The notes below the pieces were generated by a model. It had not been told where the DNA came from. It saw nothing but the letters and a program-made list of their open reading frames with translations, and did not search any database. Below are positions 33,822 to 43,113 of a stretch of 64,000 bases of DNA, piece after piece. The DNA comes from JAICMB01 sp035295125 (GTDB taxonomy: Bacteria; Acidobacteriota; Terriglobia; Bryobacterales; Bryobacteraceae): contig DATGJP010000078.1 of NCBI GenBank assembly GCA_035295125.1, forward strand, positions 62,001 to 126,000, given 5' to 3'. Every line of letters begins with the position of its first letter. Position 1 is the stretch's first letter. The position numbers and the translations under genes are program-made.

Positions 33822-34761
33822 GACGTTTCAATTTCTCGAGGAGTTCACCATCGAGCTCCGGCTTGTCCAGGGCGGCCGCATTCGCATCCACATTCCTGAC
33901 GCGTCGCATTCCTGGAATCACGGTGCTCACGGCCGGATGGGACATACAAAAACGCAGCGCGATTTCGGCCAGTGTTGCGTCAATGCCCTGCAGTTCCTTC
34001 TTCAGCGCATTGACGTGTTCCACGACTTCCTGCTTCCGATTTCCCCGGAAATAAAACGACCGAAACTCGTCCGATTCGAACTTTGAGTTCTCATCGATGG
34101 CGCCGGTGAGGCTGCCCTCGTCGAATGGCACGCGGGCAATCACGCCGATATTCCGTTCCCGCGTAAGCGGGAACAGCCGCGCTTCCGGAGAGCGGTCCCA
34201 AATGTTGTAGATCACCTGTACCGTATCGATCAGTCCCGTCTCAATTAACTCCAGCGCTGAATCCGGCTGGTGATCGTTAATCGACACGCCCACAAACCGG
34301 GCCTTCCCCGACTTCTTCAACTCCTCCAGAGCCCGCCGCCATTCATCCCGTCCGATCCACTCCGGATTCCAGACGTGGAGTTGCTGAAGGTCGACCGTCT
34401 CCAGTCCCAGGTTCCTGAGGCTCTTCTCGGTACAACGAAGAATGTAGTCATACGGGAAGACTTCGTCGATCGGCACGCCGGGACGCGCGGGCCACAACAG
34501 GTTCTTCGGGGGCACCTTGGTCGCGATGTAGATCCGCTCCGTGGTCTCTTTCAGGAAATTTCCGATCAGCCGCTCACTATGTCCTTCCCCATAGGCGAGA
34601 GCGGTATCGATGAAATTAACGCCTAATTCCACCGCCCGGCGCAGCGCGCTGGCGGACTCATCGTCGGTGGCGCCCTGCCACTGTTTTCCGCCGATACCCC
34701 AAGCACCGTAGCCCAGCTCGCTGACTTCGAAGCCGGTTCTACCCAGTTTTCGATAGCGCAT
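33793..34761 (-). CDS. Aldo/keto reductase
   Basis: A 322-residue (beta/alpha)8 oxidoreductase. The catalytic tetrad is visible: Asp and Tyr in DTALAYGEG, Lys in IATKVPP and His in QLHVWNP. The C-terminal NADPH-binding region includes VIPGMRRVRNVDAN. The subfamily resembles bacterial AKRs that act on sugars or carbonyl compounds. It lies 2 bp after the TPR regulator and overlaps the GH31 gene by 29 bp. This suggests that it handles a sugar released by GH31, but the substrate is unknown. Confidence 0.9.
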   Translation of the reverse strand: MRYRKLGRTGFEVSELGYGAWGIGGKQWQGATDDESASALRRAVELGVNFIDTALAYGEGHSERLIGNFLKETTERIYIATKVPPKNLLWPARPGVPIDEVFPYDYILRCTEKSLRNLGLETVDLQQLHVWNPEWIGRDEWRRALEELKKSGKARFVGVSINDHQPDSALELIETGLIDTVQVIYNIWDRSPEARLFPLTRERNIGVIARVPFDEGSLTGAIDENSKFESDEFRSFYFRGNRKQEVVEHVNALKKELQGIDATLAEIALRFCMSHPAVSTVIPGMRRVRNVDANAAALDKPELDGELLEKLKRHAWDKNYYS

Positions 34762-34763
34762 GC

Positions 34764-36581
34764 TTATATTGTCTTCGATGACGGCAGTCCGAGTGCGCGG
34801 ATGACCCGTTTATAGCGCGGATCGCCGCGCAGACGGTCGCATGCAGGCTCCCATTGCACGGAGACGAGATCGGTCTCGCGGCCGGCGAGTGCTTTCTCCA
34901 ACTCGTCCAATGCTGCCTTGTCTTCACCCACCGAGGCTAGCAGGCACGCAAGATTCTTATGGGACTTATTCATGCGCCCGGCGCGAAGCAGGTTCTCCAA
35001 TTGCGTTCGAGCACCCATCATGTCCTTGGTCGCTCGAATGGTGATTTCAACTACATCGAGCTCCGCGGGGTCACCGCCACTTTGCCGCCATTCGCGAAGC
35101 GCCGTGAGCGCCTCGCCGGGTTTGTCGTCCAAGGCGAGAGACGCAATACGAAACTCGAAAGCGCGGCCAGGGATTCTTCTTTGCGCTTCCCGAGCGGCTG
35201 CCACCGCGGCGCGACGATCGCGCTTATAGTAGTTGATCTCGAAAATTGCGTCGGCGGCAAAGGGGGAGAACGGATCGATCACCTCTTCGTCCTCAAGCGT
35301 GCGCAGGGCATCATCGAAGCGTCCGAAGGCGCACAGCAGGAGCGCCGACCGGAACAACGCGATGGAGAGATTCGGATTCAGCCGACGCGCCTCGTTCAGC
35401 TCCCGCTCCGCTCCCTTCCAGTTCCATTGACAATAGAAGGCAAATCCCAGCGAAGCATGCGCTTCGGCGAGTTCCGGCGAAAGGGCCACAGCGCGGCGGG
35501 CAGCCACCTCCGCTTTCTGAAAGAATTCGAGCGGGTTTGCCATGTCATTCGAGCCCAGGACGTTATAGGAATCGGCCAGGCCCACGTAATTCCAGACGTA
35601 GTCCGGTTCGAGTTCGGCTCCTTCCTGGAACAATTCGACGGACTTGAGCAGGTTGGGTTGTTCGCGCGTCCCCCACAGGCGTCGTCCCTCCACGAAGAGC
35701 GATTGAGCTCTCGGCACACGCGCTTCGGTGTGCGCCAGGGGCACGGACGGCCGGGAGCCGATCGAAGATGCAACGCCGGTCGCGATCTGCCCTGAAAGAT
35801 CGGACGCCCGCAGGTCGTATTCACGCACGATCAAGGCATGATCGCCCGGCTCCTTGAGTACCCGAACTCGAACCTGGCTGTCGGGACGTTCGATGCTGCC
35901 GGTGACGATGTAGCGGGCATGCAGCGCGGCGGCGCGGGCCATTGGATCGCCGGACGCTGTTCGTTGTACCGAAGATTGCGAAATGACGCGCAAACCCGGT
36001 GCGCGTGAAAGCGAATCGGTAATCTGGCCCGTGAGATCGGCAGCGAAACTGGAGGACCGCTCGTCGGATTGGAATGGAAGAACGGCCACGACCTCGCTGG
36101 CGGCGGCGCTCCGAAGGTTGAGCCATCGACCAGCCAGGAACGCTCCGGCGAGCAGCATAGCCACAGCAGCAGCAACACGCCAATGGCGGCGTCGAGGCGG
36201 CGCTGGTGCTGGCTGCTCCGCGGCGGGACCAATGCGTTCAAAACGGAGTGAATAACCGCCCTTCGGGATTTCGATTCGGATCGGCTCCGCGGCGCCTTCC
36301 CGTGCGTAAAACTCATGGAGCTTCAGGCGGAGACGGCGGACCTCGGTGCGGACGACAGAATCCGACTTGGGGTCATAGTCCGGCGCCCGCTCGAAAACCC
36401 GGACTCCAATCAGCGTTTCCTTGAGGGGCTCTTCGGCCAACGTCGAGTCCGCGAGGAACCGCAAAAGCCTCTGCAGCCGGGTGGCATTCTCCAGATTCGG
36501 CGATGCGCAGACACGCCCGATCGCAGCCCGTATGTCGTTGGAATTAAACGATGATGACAAGGGTGCACCACCCCAAGACAC
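34764..36581 (-). CDS. Membrane-anchored winged-helix/TPR regulator (CadC-like, Acidobacteria type)
   Basis: About 600 residues. An N-terminal DNA-binding-like domain (DIRAAIGRV, VVRTEVRRLRLKLHEFY, IPKGGYSLRF) is followed by a single transmembrane helix near 133-151. Next is a FlgO/TolB-like domain (VVAVLPFQSDERSSSFAADL, ARYIVTGSIERP), then a series of TPR repeats. Acidobacteria carry many such proteins. A membrane sensor that binds DNA directly is inferred from the layout. The frame opens at GTG 36581, but TTG 36560 has a better-spaced GGGGTGG and may be the real start. It heads the AKR-GH31 operon. Confidence 0.78.
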   Translation of the reverse strand: MSWGGAPLSSSFNSNDIRAAIGRVCASPNLENATRLQRLLRFLADSTLAEEPLKETLIGVRVFERAPDYDPKSDSVVRTEVRRLRLKLHEFYAREGAAEPIRIEIPKGGYSLRFERIGPAAEQPAPAPPRRRHWRVAAAVAMLLAGAFLAGRWLNLRSAAASEVVAVLPFQSDERSSSFAADLTGQITDSLSRAPGLRVISQSSVQRTASGDPMARAAALHARYIVTGSIERPDSQVRVRVLKEPGDHALIVREYDLRASDLSGQIATGVASSIGSRPSVPLAHTEARVPRAQSLFVEGRRLWGTREQPNLLKSVELFQEGAELEPDYVWNYVGLADSYNVLGSNDMANPLEFFQKAEVAARRAVALSPELAEAHASLGFAFYCQWNWKGAERELNEARRLNPNLSIALFRSALLLCAFGRFDDALRTLEDEEVIDPFSPFAADAIFEINYYKRDRRAAVAAAREAQRRIPGRAFEFRIASLALDDKPGEALTALREWRQSGGDPAELDVVEITIRATKDMMGARTQLENLLRAGRMNKSHKNLACLLASVGEDKAALDELEKALAGRETDLVSVQWEPACDRLRGDPRYKRVIRALGLPSSKTI

Positions 36582-36641
36582 CTATTTTACATTGAACCGT
36601 TGCGTCGCCAATCGTACACTGGCTGGGTACTGGAGGAAGAA

Positions 36642-39600
36642 GTGAGATTCTGGTTCCCCGCCATCGCAATGCTGCTTACCATGCCGCTGAACGCTGCGGC
36701 CACTTGCCAGCAAACCGGCGGGCTGCTTTTATCAGGACCTTTGCACTTCCTGCTTCCTTTCTGGTTCCAGGGTGTCACGATTAACGTCTTTACAGGGGAC
36801 CAATTGGTCGCGCAACTCGTGGAAGACGCGGGCGGTTGGACTCTGTATCGAAACGGCAGGGAGGTTCGGTCAGGCTCCGACAGTTCCGAAGCGAACGAAA
36901 TCGCCGCTTTATGTCCCGACGGCATTTCGGCTTTTGGCGCTTCCGCGCCGCAGTCATCCAGGGCGCTTCCGGATGTCGCCGCAAACATACCGCCGTCCGG
37001 GCAGGCGGCCGGCAGCTTTGCTTACGGCGATTTCAACGGTGACGGAGTGCCTGATGCCGCGGCCTTAACATTCAACGGCGTCTCCATCACGCTCTACAAG
37101 GCCGACGGATCCGTTCTATCCAGCACCTCCTACAACGTCGGCGCCACCGAATACATCGTCACCACCGATTTCAACGGCGATGGGAAACTTGACTTGGCCA
37201 TCACTCTCGATCCTGACCAGTCCGGTCAAGGCTCCGTAGCCGTCCTGCTGGGCAATGGAAACGGGACCTTCGGCGCCGCAACCAAGTTTCCGGCCGGCCC
37301 GCAACCTACAATCCTCGCTCTCGGAGACTTTAACGGGGACTCGAAACCCGACTTGGCCGTCGTCAATAATCCTGCAACCGTGGCGATTCTGACAGGCAAA
37401 GGCGACGGCACATTCAACGCTCCCGTGAGCTTTTCCGTCGGCCGAAGTCTGTACTCAATCGTCGCCGCGGATTGGAACGGCGACGGCAAACTCGATTTGG
37501 CGGTCCTCGACACGCAACAACTCTCGGGTGACAAGGTTTGGATCCTCCCCGGCAACGGAAACGGCACCTTCGGCACACCCGTGGGCACTGCCGTCAACTC
37601 CATCGCCGGCTCCCTATCCTACGCCGATTTGAATCGTGACGGGAAACTCGATCTTCTTATTCCCGATCCCTCCAGCAACTCGTTCGCGGTGCTCATTGGT
37701 AACGGCGACGGTACATTCCAGCCGCCGCGCTTTTACGTGGGAACCGCGCAGGAAAAACCAGCCTCGCTCGGAGTGGTTCCTCTACAGGACGGCAATACCA
37801 GCCTATTCCTGCCGGATGTCATCAATGGGGACATCCTGGTGGCGTTTTCGGCCGCCGATGGAACCATTCCCTGGATTCCGGTGCAGTTTCTCGGAACCAT
37901 GCCGGTGGGAGTTGCGGCGGCTAACATGAGCGGGGCAGGGCGAAACGATGTAGTCGTCGCGGATGGGGGCTCTCCGCACCTTTATGTCATGCAGAACCTG
38001 GGCCAGGGACAGTTCACCGCTCCTGTTAGCTACACGCTGCGTTCTTCTGCCACCGCACTCTCGGTGGCGGATCTGAATGGGGACAGCAAACCGGATGCCG
38101 TCGTCGCCGAATCGGGTGGAATCGAGGTGCGGCTGAATCAGGGAAATGGAACATTGGGGGCCGGCGCATTCTTTGCTTCCGGCGGCGCCTTGAGTTCGTT
38201 GGCCGTGGGCGATTTCAACCGCGATGGCAAGCTGGATGTTGCGGCTGTGAACACGTCGTCCGGCGGGCTCTCGATGTTCCTGGGGAACGGGAATGGGACA
38301 TTTCAGCCTCCCACCAGCATCGCTCTGCCGGCGGTCGGGGGGCCCTTGACCGTGGCTGTGGCAGACCTCAACGGTGATGCAAAGCTCGATCTGATCGTCA
38401 CCCTGAGCAAGCAGGACTCAGTCACGCCCGGCGCCATTGCCATCCTGTTGGGACGGGGCGACGGCTCTTTTTCCACGCCCGCGAATATAACGCTCCCCGG
38501 GACGCTGTTCGGTTCGGCGCCAATCGCTACGACCGACCTGAATCGCGATGGATTTATCGATCTGGTCACGGCGGTTCGGACCAATAGCGGAAAACGTATT
38601 GCTGTGCTGCTGGGAAATGGCGACGGGAGTTTCCAGCCGGCCAGCCTCGTCACGACACGCGCCGGAGCGGCCATCGCCGCCGCGGATCTTAACGGAGATG
38701 GAATCCCAGACCTGGTTCTCGGCGACTGCTGCGGATTGAACGAAGCGACTTACCTGGCGGGTATCGGCGATGGCACGTTTCAGCCGGAGAGCCCACTGTT
38801 GGCAGGCCCCTCGCCCTCTGGAATCGCGGTCGCCGATCTCGATGAAGACGGCAAACCCGATCTCGCCGTAGTGGGTCAGCAGAACTCGGCGAATTGCTGC
38901 ATACAGCAGGGCACGCTCGTGTTCGTGGGCAACAACTTCCCCGCAATTCCACAAACGCTCAGCGTCACGATTCAGACCAATCCGGCAGGCCTGCAGTTCA
39001 GCATCGATGGGGGGACGCCGCAAACCGCGCCGCAGACTCTAAACCTCAGTGCGGGCACGCACACGATTGCTGTGGCGACGACGCAGCCAGGCGGCGCCGG
39101 TACACAGTATGTATTCACCTCCTGGACCGACGGCGGCGCCGCGTCGCATTCGATTACGGTCGGTGCGACGACGTCAACGTTCACAGCGAATTTTAAGACG
39201 CAGTACCAGCTCACCACGGCGGCATCGCCGGCAAATGGCGGATCGGTTTCACCCGCAACCGGGTTTTTCGACGCCGCGTCTACCGTGCCGGTCAGTGCGA
39301 CGGCGAACAGCGGGTTCCAGTTTACGGGGTGGACGGGCCCGGTAGCCAGTTCGACGAGCGCCTCAACTACGGTCGTGATGTCCGCGCCGGCCAGCGTGAC
39401 AGCGAATTTTTCAGCGCTATCCGGGATCACGATCCAAACCAACCCGCCGGGACTGCAATTCACACTCGATGGCGGGTCGGCGCTAACTGCTCCGCAGACA
39501 TTGACGCTATCGAACGGATCACATACCATCGCCGTGTCGCCCACCCAGCAGGGTGCGGCGGGAACGCAGTACGCCTTCCTGTCCTGGACCGACGGCGGCG

Positions 39601-41747
39601 GGGCATCACGTACGATCACCGTGAGCGGCGCCGCTGCGACCTACACGGCGAACTTCAAGACACAGTATCAACTCACCACTGCGGCATCGCCCGCGAATGG
39701 AGGCACGGTTACTCCGGCTACCGGCTTCTTCGACGCCAATACATCCGTTCCCGTTACCGCGGCTGCCAGCAGCGGATTTCAGTTTACGAACTGGGCGGGT
39801 CCGGTGGCGAGTTCGACCAGCGCCTCTACCACCGTTACGATGTCGGCTCCCGAGACCGTGACGGCAAACTTCTCGCCGATATCCGCGACCGGGGTCACGA
39901 TTCAGACCAATCCCACGGGGCTGCAGTTCTCGGTGGATGGCGGCTCGACGCAAACAGCGCCGCAAACACTGAATCTTTCAGCCGGCGCGCATACGATCGC
40001 TGTCGCGTTGACACAACCTGGGCCGACGGGAACTCAATACGCCTTCACCAATTGGAGCGACGGCGGCACGGCCTCGCATAGCATCGTGGTGGGCTCCACC
40101 GCCGCCACCTATGTCGCCAATTTCAAAATCCAGTATCAACTCGTCATTGCTGTGTCGCCTTCCAACTCCGGTACGGTGTCGCCGCCCAGCGGCGGTTTCT
40201 ACGATGCGGGGTTGTCTGTTCCCATCACGGCCTCTCCGGCGACTGGGTACCAGTTCAACAATTGGACCGGACCGGTCGGCAGCACGACCAGCGCTTCAAC
40301 GTCCGTCAGCATGACTCAATCGCAGACCGTAACGGCAAACTTCAGCCTCGCTGGATTTACGCTAAGCGCAAATTCGGCCGACATATCCGCTTCGGGCGGC
40401 GGTGGAACCGTTTCGGTGACGGCCTCTATCTCGACGGCCCCGTGGACTGCAGTCAGTAACGCCGGTTTCATCGCGATCACCTCTGGCGCGAGTGGAACCG
40501 GCAATGGCACGGTGAGCTATTCCGTCGCTGCAAACACGACCGCAAGTTCCCGCCAGGGCACCATGACCATCGCCGGGCAAACCTTCACCATCACCCAGGC
40601 CGGCGTCACCCAAAGCGCCGCCCTGCGATTCCTGCCGGTGGCGCCGTGCCGCATCCTGGACACGCGGGGCGGAACGGGCAACTTCGGAGGTCCCCGGATG
40701 GCCGCCGGCAGCACCCGCACCGTCCCGATTCCGCAAAGCGCCTGTAGCGTCCCGGCAGGCGCATTGGCCTACTCCCTCAATGTCACCGTCGTTCCGCCGG
40801 GTCCGTTGACATATCTCACGATCTGGCCCGCTGGTCAGCCGCAACCCGTTGTCTCAACCCTGAATTCGTTTGATGGCCGCGTGGTGGCCAATGCCGCCAT
40901 CGTCCCTGCGGGCTCGAATGGCGCCGTCAGCCTCTTCGTCAGCGACGCCGCCGATGTGATTCTGGACATCAACGGCGTCTTTGTACCTGCGACCAGCAGC
41001 AGCCAATCCTTCTACCCGGTCGCGCCCTGCCGCGTGATGGATACCCGCGACGGCAGCCTTCCGGGCGCGTTCGGTCCGCCGTCGCTCGCCGGTGGCAGCA
41101 CGCGCAGTTTCCTGATCCCCGCTAGCCGCTGCGGCATTCCCGGCACCGCGCAAGCCTACTCGCTGAATGTCACTGTCGTCCCCCACACCGGACTTCAGTT
41201 TCTGACCATCTGGCCCTCAGGACAGCCGCAGCCGAACGTTTCGACGCTAAACTCCTTCGATGGGACCATCGTGGCGAATGCCGCCATCGTTCCGGCCGGC
41301 CCGCAAGGACTGACGAACGTCTTCGTTACTAACGACACCGACGTGATTGTCGATATCAACGGCTATTTCGCGCCGCCGGGTTCACAGGGAGCGGAATCGC
41401 TCTATACGGTGACGCCGTGCCGTGTAGTCGATACCCGTAACGGCAACGGTCTCGGAACGAACCAGTCGCGCAGTTTTGCGATTCCAACCGGGCCCTGCGG
41501 CGGCATACCCGCAACGGCACAAGCCTATTCGCTGAATGTCACTGTAGTGCCTTCCGTTCCTCTTGGCTATCTTACGGCGTGGCCCACCGGCCAGCCGCAG
41601 CCGCTGGTCTCGACGCTGAATTCCTCGCTCGGCAAGGTGGTGGCAAACGCGGCGCTGGTCCCGGCCGGCGCCAACGGCTCGATCAGTATCTTTGTGACCA
41701 ACCCGACCGACCTGATACTGGATATTAACGCCTATTTCGCGCCATAA
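36642..41747 (+). CDS. Giant secreted VCBS/FG-GAP, InlB-like, BACON repeat protein
   Basis: 1701 residues from GTG 36642, chosen because GGAGGAAG precedes it and a signal peptide follows (MRFWFPAIAMLLTMPLNAAA). Domains in order: about twelve FG-GAP/VCBS repeats with Ca-binding DxNxDGxxD loops (about 110-760), likely a beta-propeller; three near-identical modules of about 155 residues with TNPxGLQFxxDGG and a GFQFTxWxGPVASSTSAS strand; a BACON domain (about 1235-1320); and three C-terminal repeats of about 120 residues with PCRxxDTR, AYSLNVTVVP, WPxGQPQP and VDINGYF. Such proteins are probably adhesins or glycan-binding surface proteins. No LPXTG or autotransporter signal is seen. Confidence 0.85.
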   Translation: MRFWFPAIAMLLTMPLNAAATCQQTGGLLLSGPLHFLLPFWFQGVTINVFTGDQLVAQLVEDAGGWTLYRNGREVRSGSDSSEANEIAALCPDGISAFGASAPQSSRALPDVAANIPPSGQAAGSFAYGDFNGDGVPDAAALTFNGVSITLYKADGSVLSSTSYNVGATEYIVTTDFNGDGKLDLAITLDPDQSGQGSVAVLLGNGNGTFGAATKFPAGPQPTILALGDFNGDSKPDLAVVNNPATVAILTGKGDGTFNAPVSFSVGRSLYSIVAADWNGDGKLDLAVLDTQQLSGDKVWILPGNGNGTFGTPVGTAVNSIAGSLSYADLNRDGKLDLLIPDPSSNSFAVLIGNGDGTFQPPRFYVGTAQEKPASLGVVPLQDGNTSLFLPDVINGDILVAFSAADGTIPWIPVQFLGTMPVGVAAANMSGAGRNDVVVADGGSPHLYVMQNLGQGQFTAPVSYTLRSSATALSVADLNGDSKPDAVVAESGGIEVRLNQGNGTLGAGAFFASGGALSSLAVGDFNRDGKLDVAAVNTSSGGLSMFLGNGNGTFQPPTSIALPAVGGPLTVAVADLNGDAKLDLIVTLSKQDSVTPGAIAILLGRGDGSFSTPANITLPGTLFGSAPIATTDLNRDGFIDLVTAVRTNSGKRIAVLLGNGDGSFQPASLVTTRAGAAIAAADLNGDGIPDLVLGDCCGLNEATYLAGIGDGTFQPESPLLAGPSPSGIAVADLDEDGKPDLAVVGQQNSANCCIQQGTLVFVGNNFPAIPQTLSVTIQTNPAGLQFSIDGGTPQTAPQTLNLSAGTHTIAVATTQPGGAGTQYVFTSWTDGGAASHSITVGATTSTFTANFKTQYQLTTAASPANGGSVSPATGFFDAASTVPVSATANSGFQFTGWTGPVASSTSASTTVVMSAPASVTANFSALSGITIQTNPPGLQFTLDGGSALTAPQTLTLSNGSHTIAVSPTQQGAAGTQYAFLSWTDGGGASRTITVSGAAATYTANFKTQYQLTTAASPANGGTVTPATGFFDANTSVPVTAAASSGFQFTNWAGPVASSTSASTTVTMSAPETVTANFSPISATGVTIQTNPTGLQFSVDGGSTQTAPQTLNLSAGAHTIAVALTQPGPTGTQYAFTNWSDGGTASHSIVVGSTAATYVANFKIQYQLVIAVSPSNSGTVSPPSGGFYDAGLSVPITASPATGYQFNNWTGPVGSTTSASTSVSMTQSQTVTANFSLAGFTLSANSADISASGGGGTVSVTASISTAPWTAVSNAGFIAITSGASGTGNGTVSYSVAANTTASSRQGTMTIAGQTFTITQAGVTQSAALRFLPVAPCRILDTRGGTGNFGGPRMAAGSTRTVPIPQSACSVPAGALAYSLNVTVVPPGPLTYLTIWPAGQPQPVVSTLNSFDGRVVANAAIVPAGSNGAVSLFVSDAADVILDINGVFVPATSSSQSFYPVAPCRVMDTRDGSLPGAFGPPSLAGGSTRSFLIPASRCGIPGTAQAYSLNVTVVPHTGLQFLTIWPSGQPQPNVSTLNSFDGTIVANAAIVPAGPQGLTNVFVTNDTDVIVDINGYFAPPGSQGAESLYTVTPCRVVDTRNGNGLGTNQSRSFAIPTGPCGGIPATAQAYSLNVTVVPSVPLGYLTAWPTGQPQPLVSTLNSSLGKVVANAALVPAGANGSISIFVTNPTDLILDINAYFAP
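38961..40350. repeat. Three tandem modules of about 465 bp inside the repeat protein gene
   Basis: Units begin near 38961, 39424 and 39891, each opening with a CACGAT-CARACCAAYCC block and ending with ACGGCAAACTTC or similar. The copies are close at the DNA level over long stretches and share matching blocks such as GCTGCAGTTC and ACGGCGGC. This points to fairly recent duplication or gene conversion. Copy number variation between strains would be expected. Confidence 0.85.
40620..41747. repeat. Three tandem C-terminal modules of about 360-380 bp
   Basis: Units start near 40620, 41004 and 41394, each with a CCGTGCCG-type block encoding PCRxxDTR, followed by a block encoding AYSLNVTVVP and one encoding a DINxxF ending. 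They are more diverged than the upstream modules. The same unit occurs in many acidobacterial and actinobacterial secreted proteins, as far as I recall. Confidence 0.8.
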
Positions 41748-41764
41748 ACCGCGACAATAGAGGT

Positions 41765-43048
41765 GTGAGTGCTCCGCACCGCGTTGTCATACTCGGCGGC
41801 GGATTCGGCGGGCTGTATGCCGCTCAATCGCTGAAGAATGCCCCTATCGATCTCACGCTCGTTGACCGGCGGAATTTTCACCTGTTTCAACCGCTGCTTT
41901 ATCAGGTGGCGACGGGCGCCCTTTCGCCCGGCGAGATCGCGTCCCCCCTGCGCGCCATCCTGCGGCATCAGAAGAACACCCGCGTACTCCTCGGCGAGGC
42001 GCGCGATTTCGATTCTGCCAGCCGCCAGGTGCTCTGCGATATCGGACCGATTCCTTACGACACTCTCATCGTGGCCTGCGGATCGAGCAATCACTACTTC
42101 GATCATCCCGAGTGGGAACACGACGCGCCCGGGCTTAAGACCATCGAGGACGCCACCGCGATCCGCCACAAGATTCTATATGCTTTCGAAGCCGCCGAGC
42201 GCGAATCTGACGCAGACTGTCGCCGTGAATGGCTGACCTTTGTCGTGGTGGGCGCTGGGCCGACCGGTGTGGAGCTGGCTGGCGCCCTGGCCGAGATCGC
42301 GCACGACACTTTACGAGGCAACTTCCGCTCCATCCGGCCGCAGGAGGCGCAGATTCTGTTGCTCGACGGCTCGCCTCGCGTGCTGCCCCCCTATCCGGCG
42401 GATCTTTCCGGGAAGGCTCAAAAATCGCTGGAGCGCCTGGGCGTGCACGTGCGAACGAACGTCCGGGTTGTTGGCATCGACGGTGCTGGGCTAACGCTTC
42501 AAACGCCGACCGGCCAGGATCACATCGCGACCCGAACCATTATCTGGGCTGCCGGAGTGCACGCCACGCCGATCGGCGAAGCTCTTGCGAAGAGAACGGG
42601 CGCCCAACTCGATCGCAGTGGCCGCCTCGTCGTGACCTCAGACTGCAGCCTCCCGAACCATCCCGAGATCTTCGTGATTGGCGATCTCGCCCGGTTCGAG
42701 GAAAATGGAAAGCCATTAACCGGAGTCGCTCAGGTCGCGATGCAGCAGGGCAAGTACGTGGCGAGGCTCATCGGGAAGCGTCTTAAGGGGCAGTCTAACG
42801 GGAAGCCGTTCCACTACTTCGACAAGGGCGACCTGGCGGTGATCGGACGCGCGGCGGCGGTCGCTAGAATTGGCAAACTGCACATCTCAGGATTTCCAGC
42901 GTGGCTGATCTGGCTATTTATTCATCTCATGTACCTGGTGGAATTCTCGAATCGCGTGCTGGTGTTTGTTCAGTGGGGCTTTTTGTACATCACCTTCAAC
43001 CGTGGGGCGCGGCTGATTACGGGAGGCGAAGCAAAGCCACCCGGCTAA
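41765..43048 (+). CDS. ndh: Type II NADH dehydrogenase (NDH-2), membrane-attached
   Basis: A 427-residue FAD enzyme that passes electrons from NADH to quinone without pumping protons. It has an FAD-binding GGGFGGLYAAQSL at the N-terminus, an NAD-binding GAGPTGVELAGALAE in the middle and a C-terminal FAD motif (FVIGDLA). The last 50 residues contain amphipathic/hydrophobic helices (WLIWLFIHLMYLVEF) that bind NDH-2 to the membrane. GTG 41765 has a GAGGT site just upstream. It is monocistronic, 17 bp after the giant repeat protein and convergent with the DUF4097 gene. Confidence 0.92.
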   Translation: MSAPHRVVILGGGFGGLYAAQSLKNAPIDLTLVDRRNFHLFQPLLYQVATGALSPGEIASPLRAILRHQKNTRVLLGEARDFDSASRQVLCDIGPIPYDTLIVACGSSNHYFDHPEWEHDAPGLKTIEDATAIRHKILYAFEAAERESDADCRREWLTFVVVGAGPTGVELAGALAEIAHDTLRGNFRSIRPQEAQILLLDGSPRVLPPYPADLSGKAQKSLERLGVHVRTNVRVVGIDGAGLTLQTPTGQDHIATRTIIWAAGVHATPIGEALAKRTGAQLDRSGRLVVTSDCSLPNHPEIFVIGDLARFEENGKPLTGVAQVAMQQGKYVARLIGKRLKGQSNGKPFHYFDKGDLAVIGRAAAVARIGKLHISGFPAWLIWLFIHLMYLVEFSNRVLVFVQWGFLYITFNRGARLITGGEAKPPG

Positions 43049-43113
43049 GTGGTACGAATGTATTTTCGCCAGTGCATTCCTGGGGACCTCCTCCAAATCC
43101 TCACGAACGTAGC

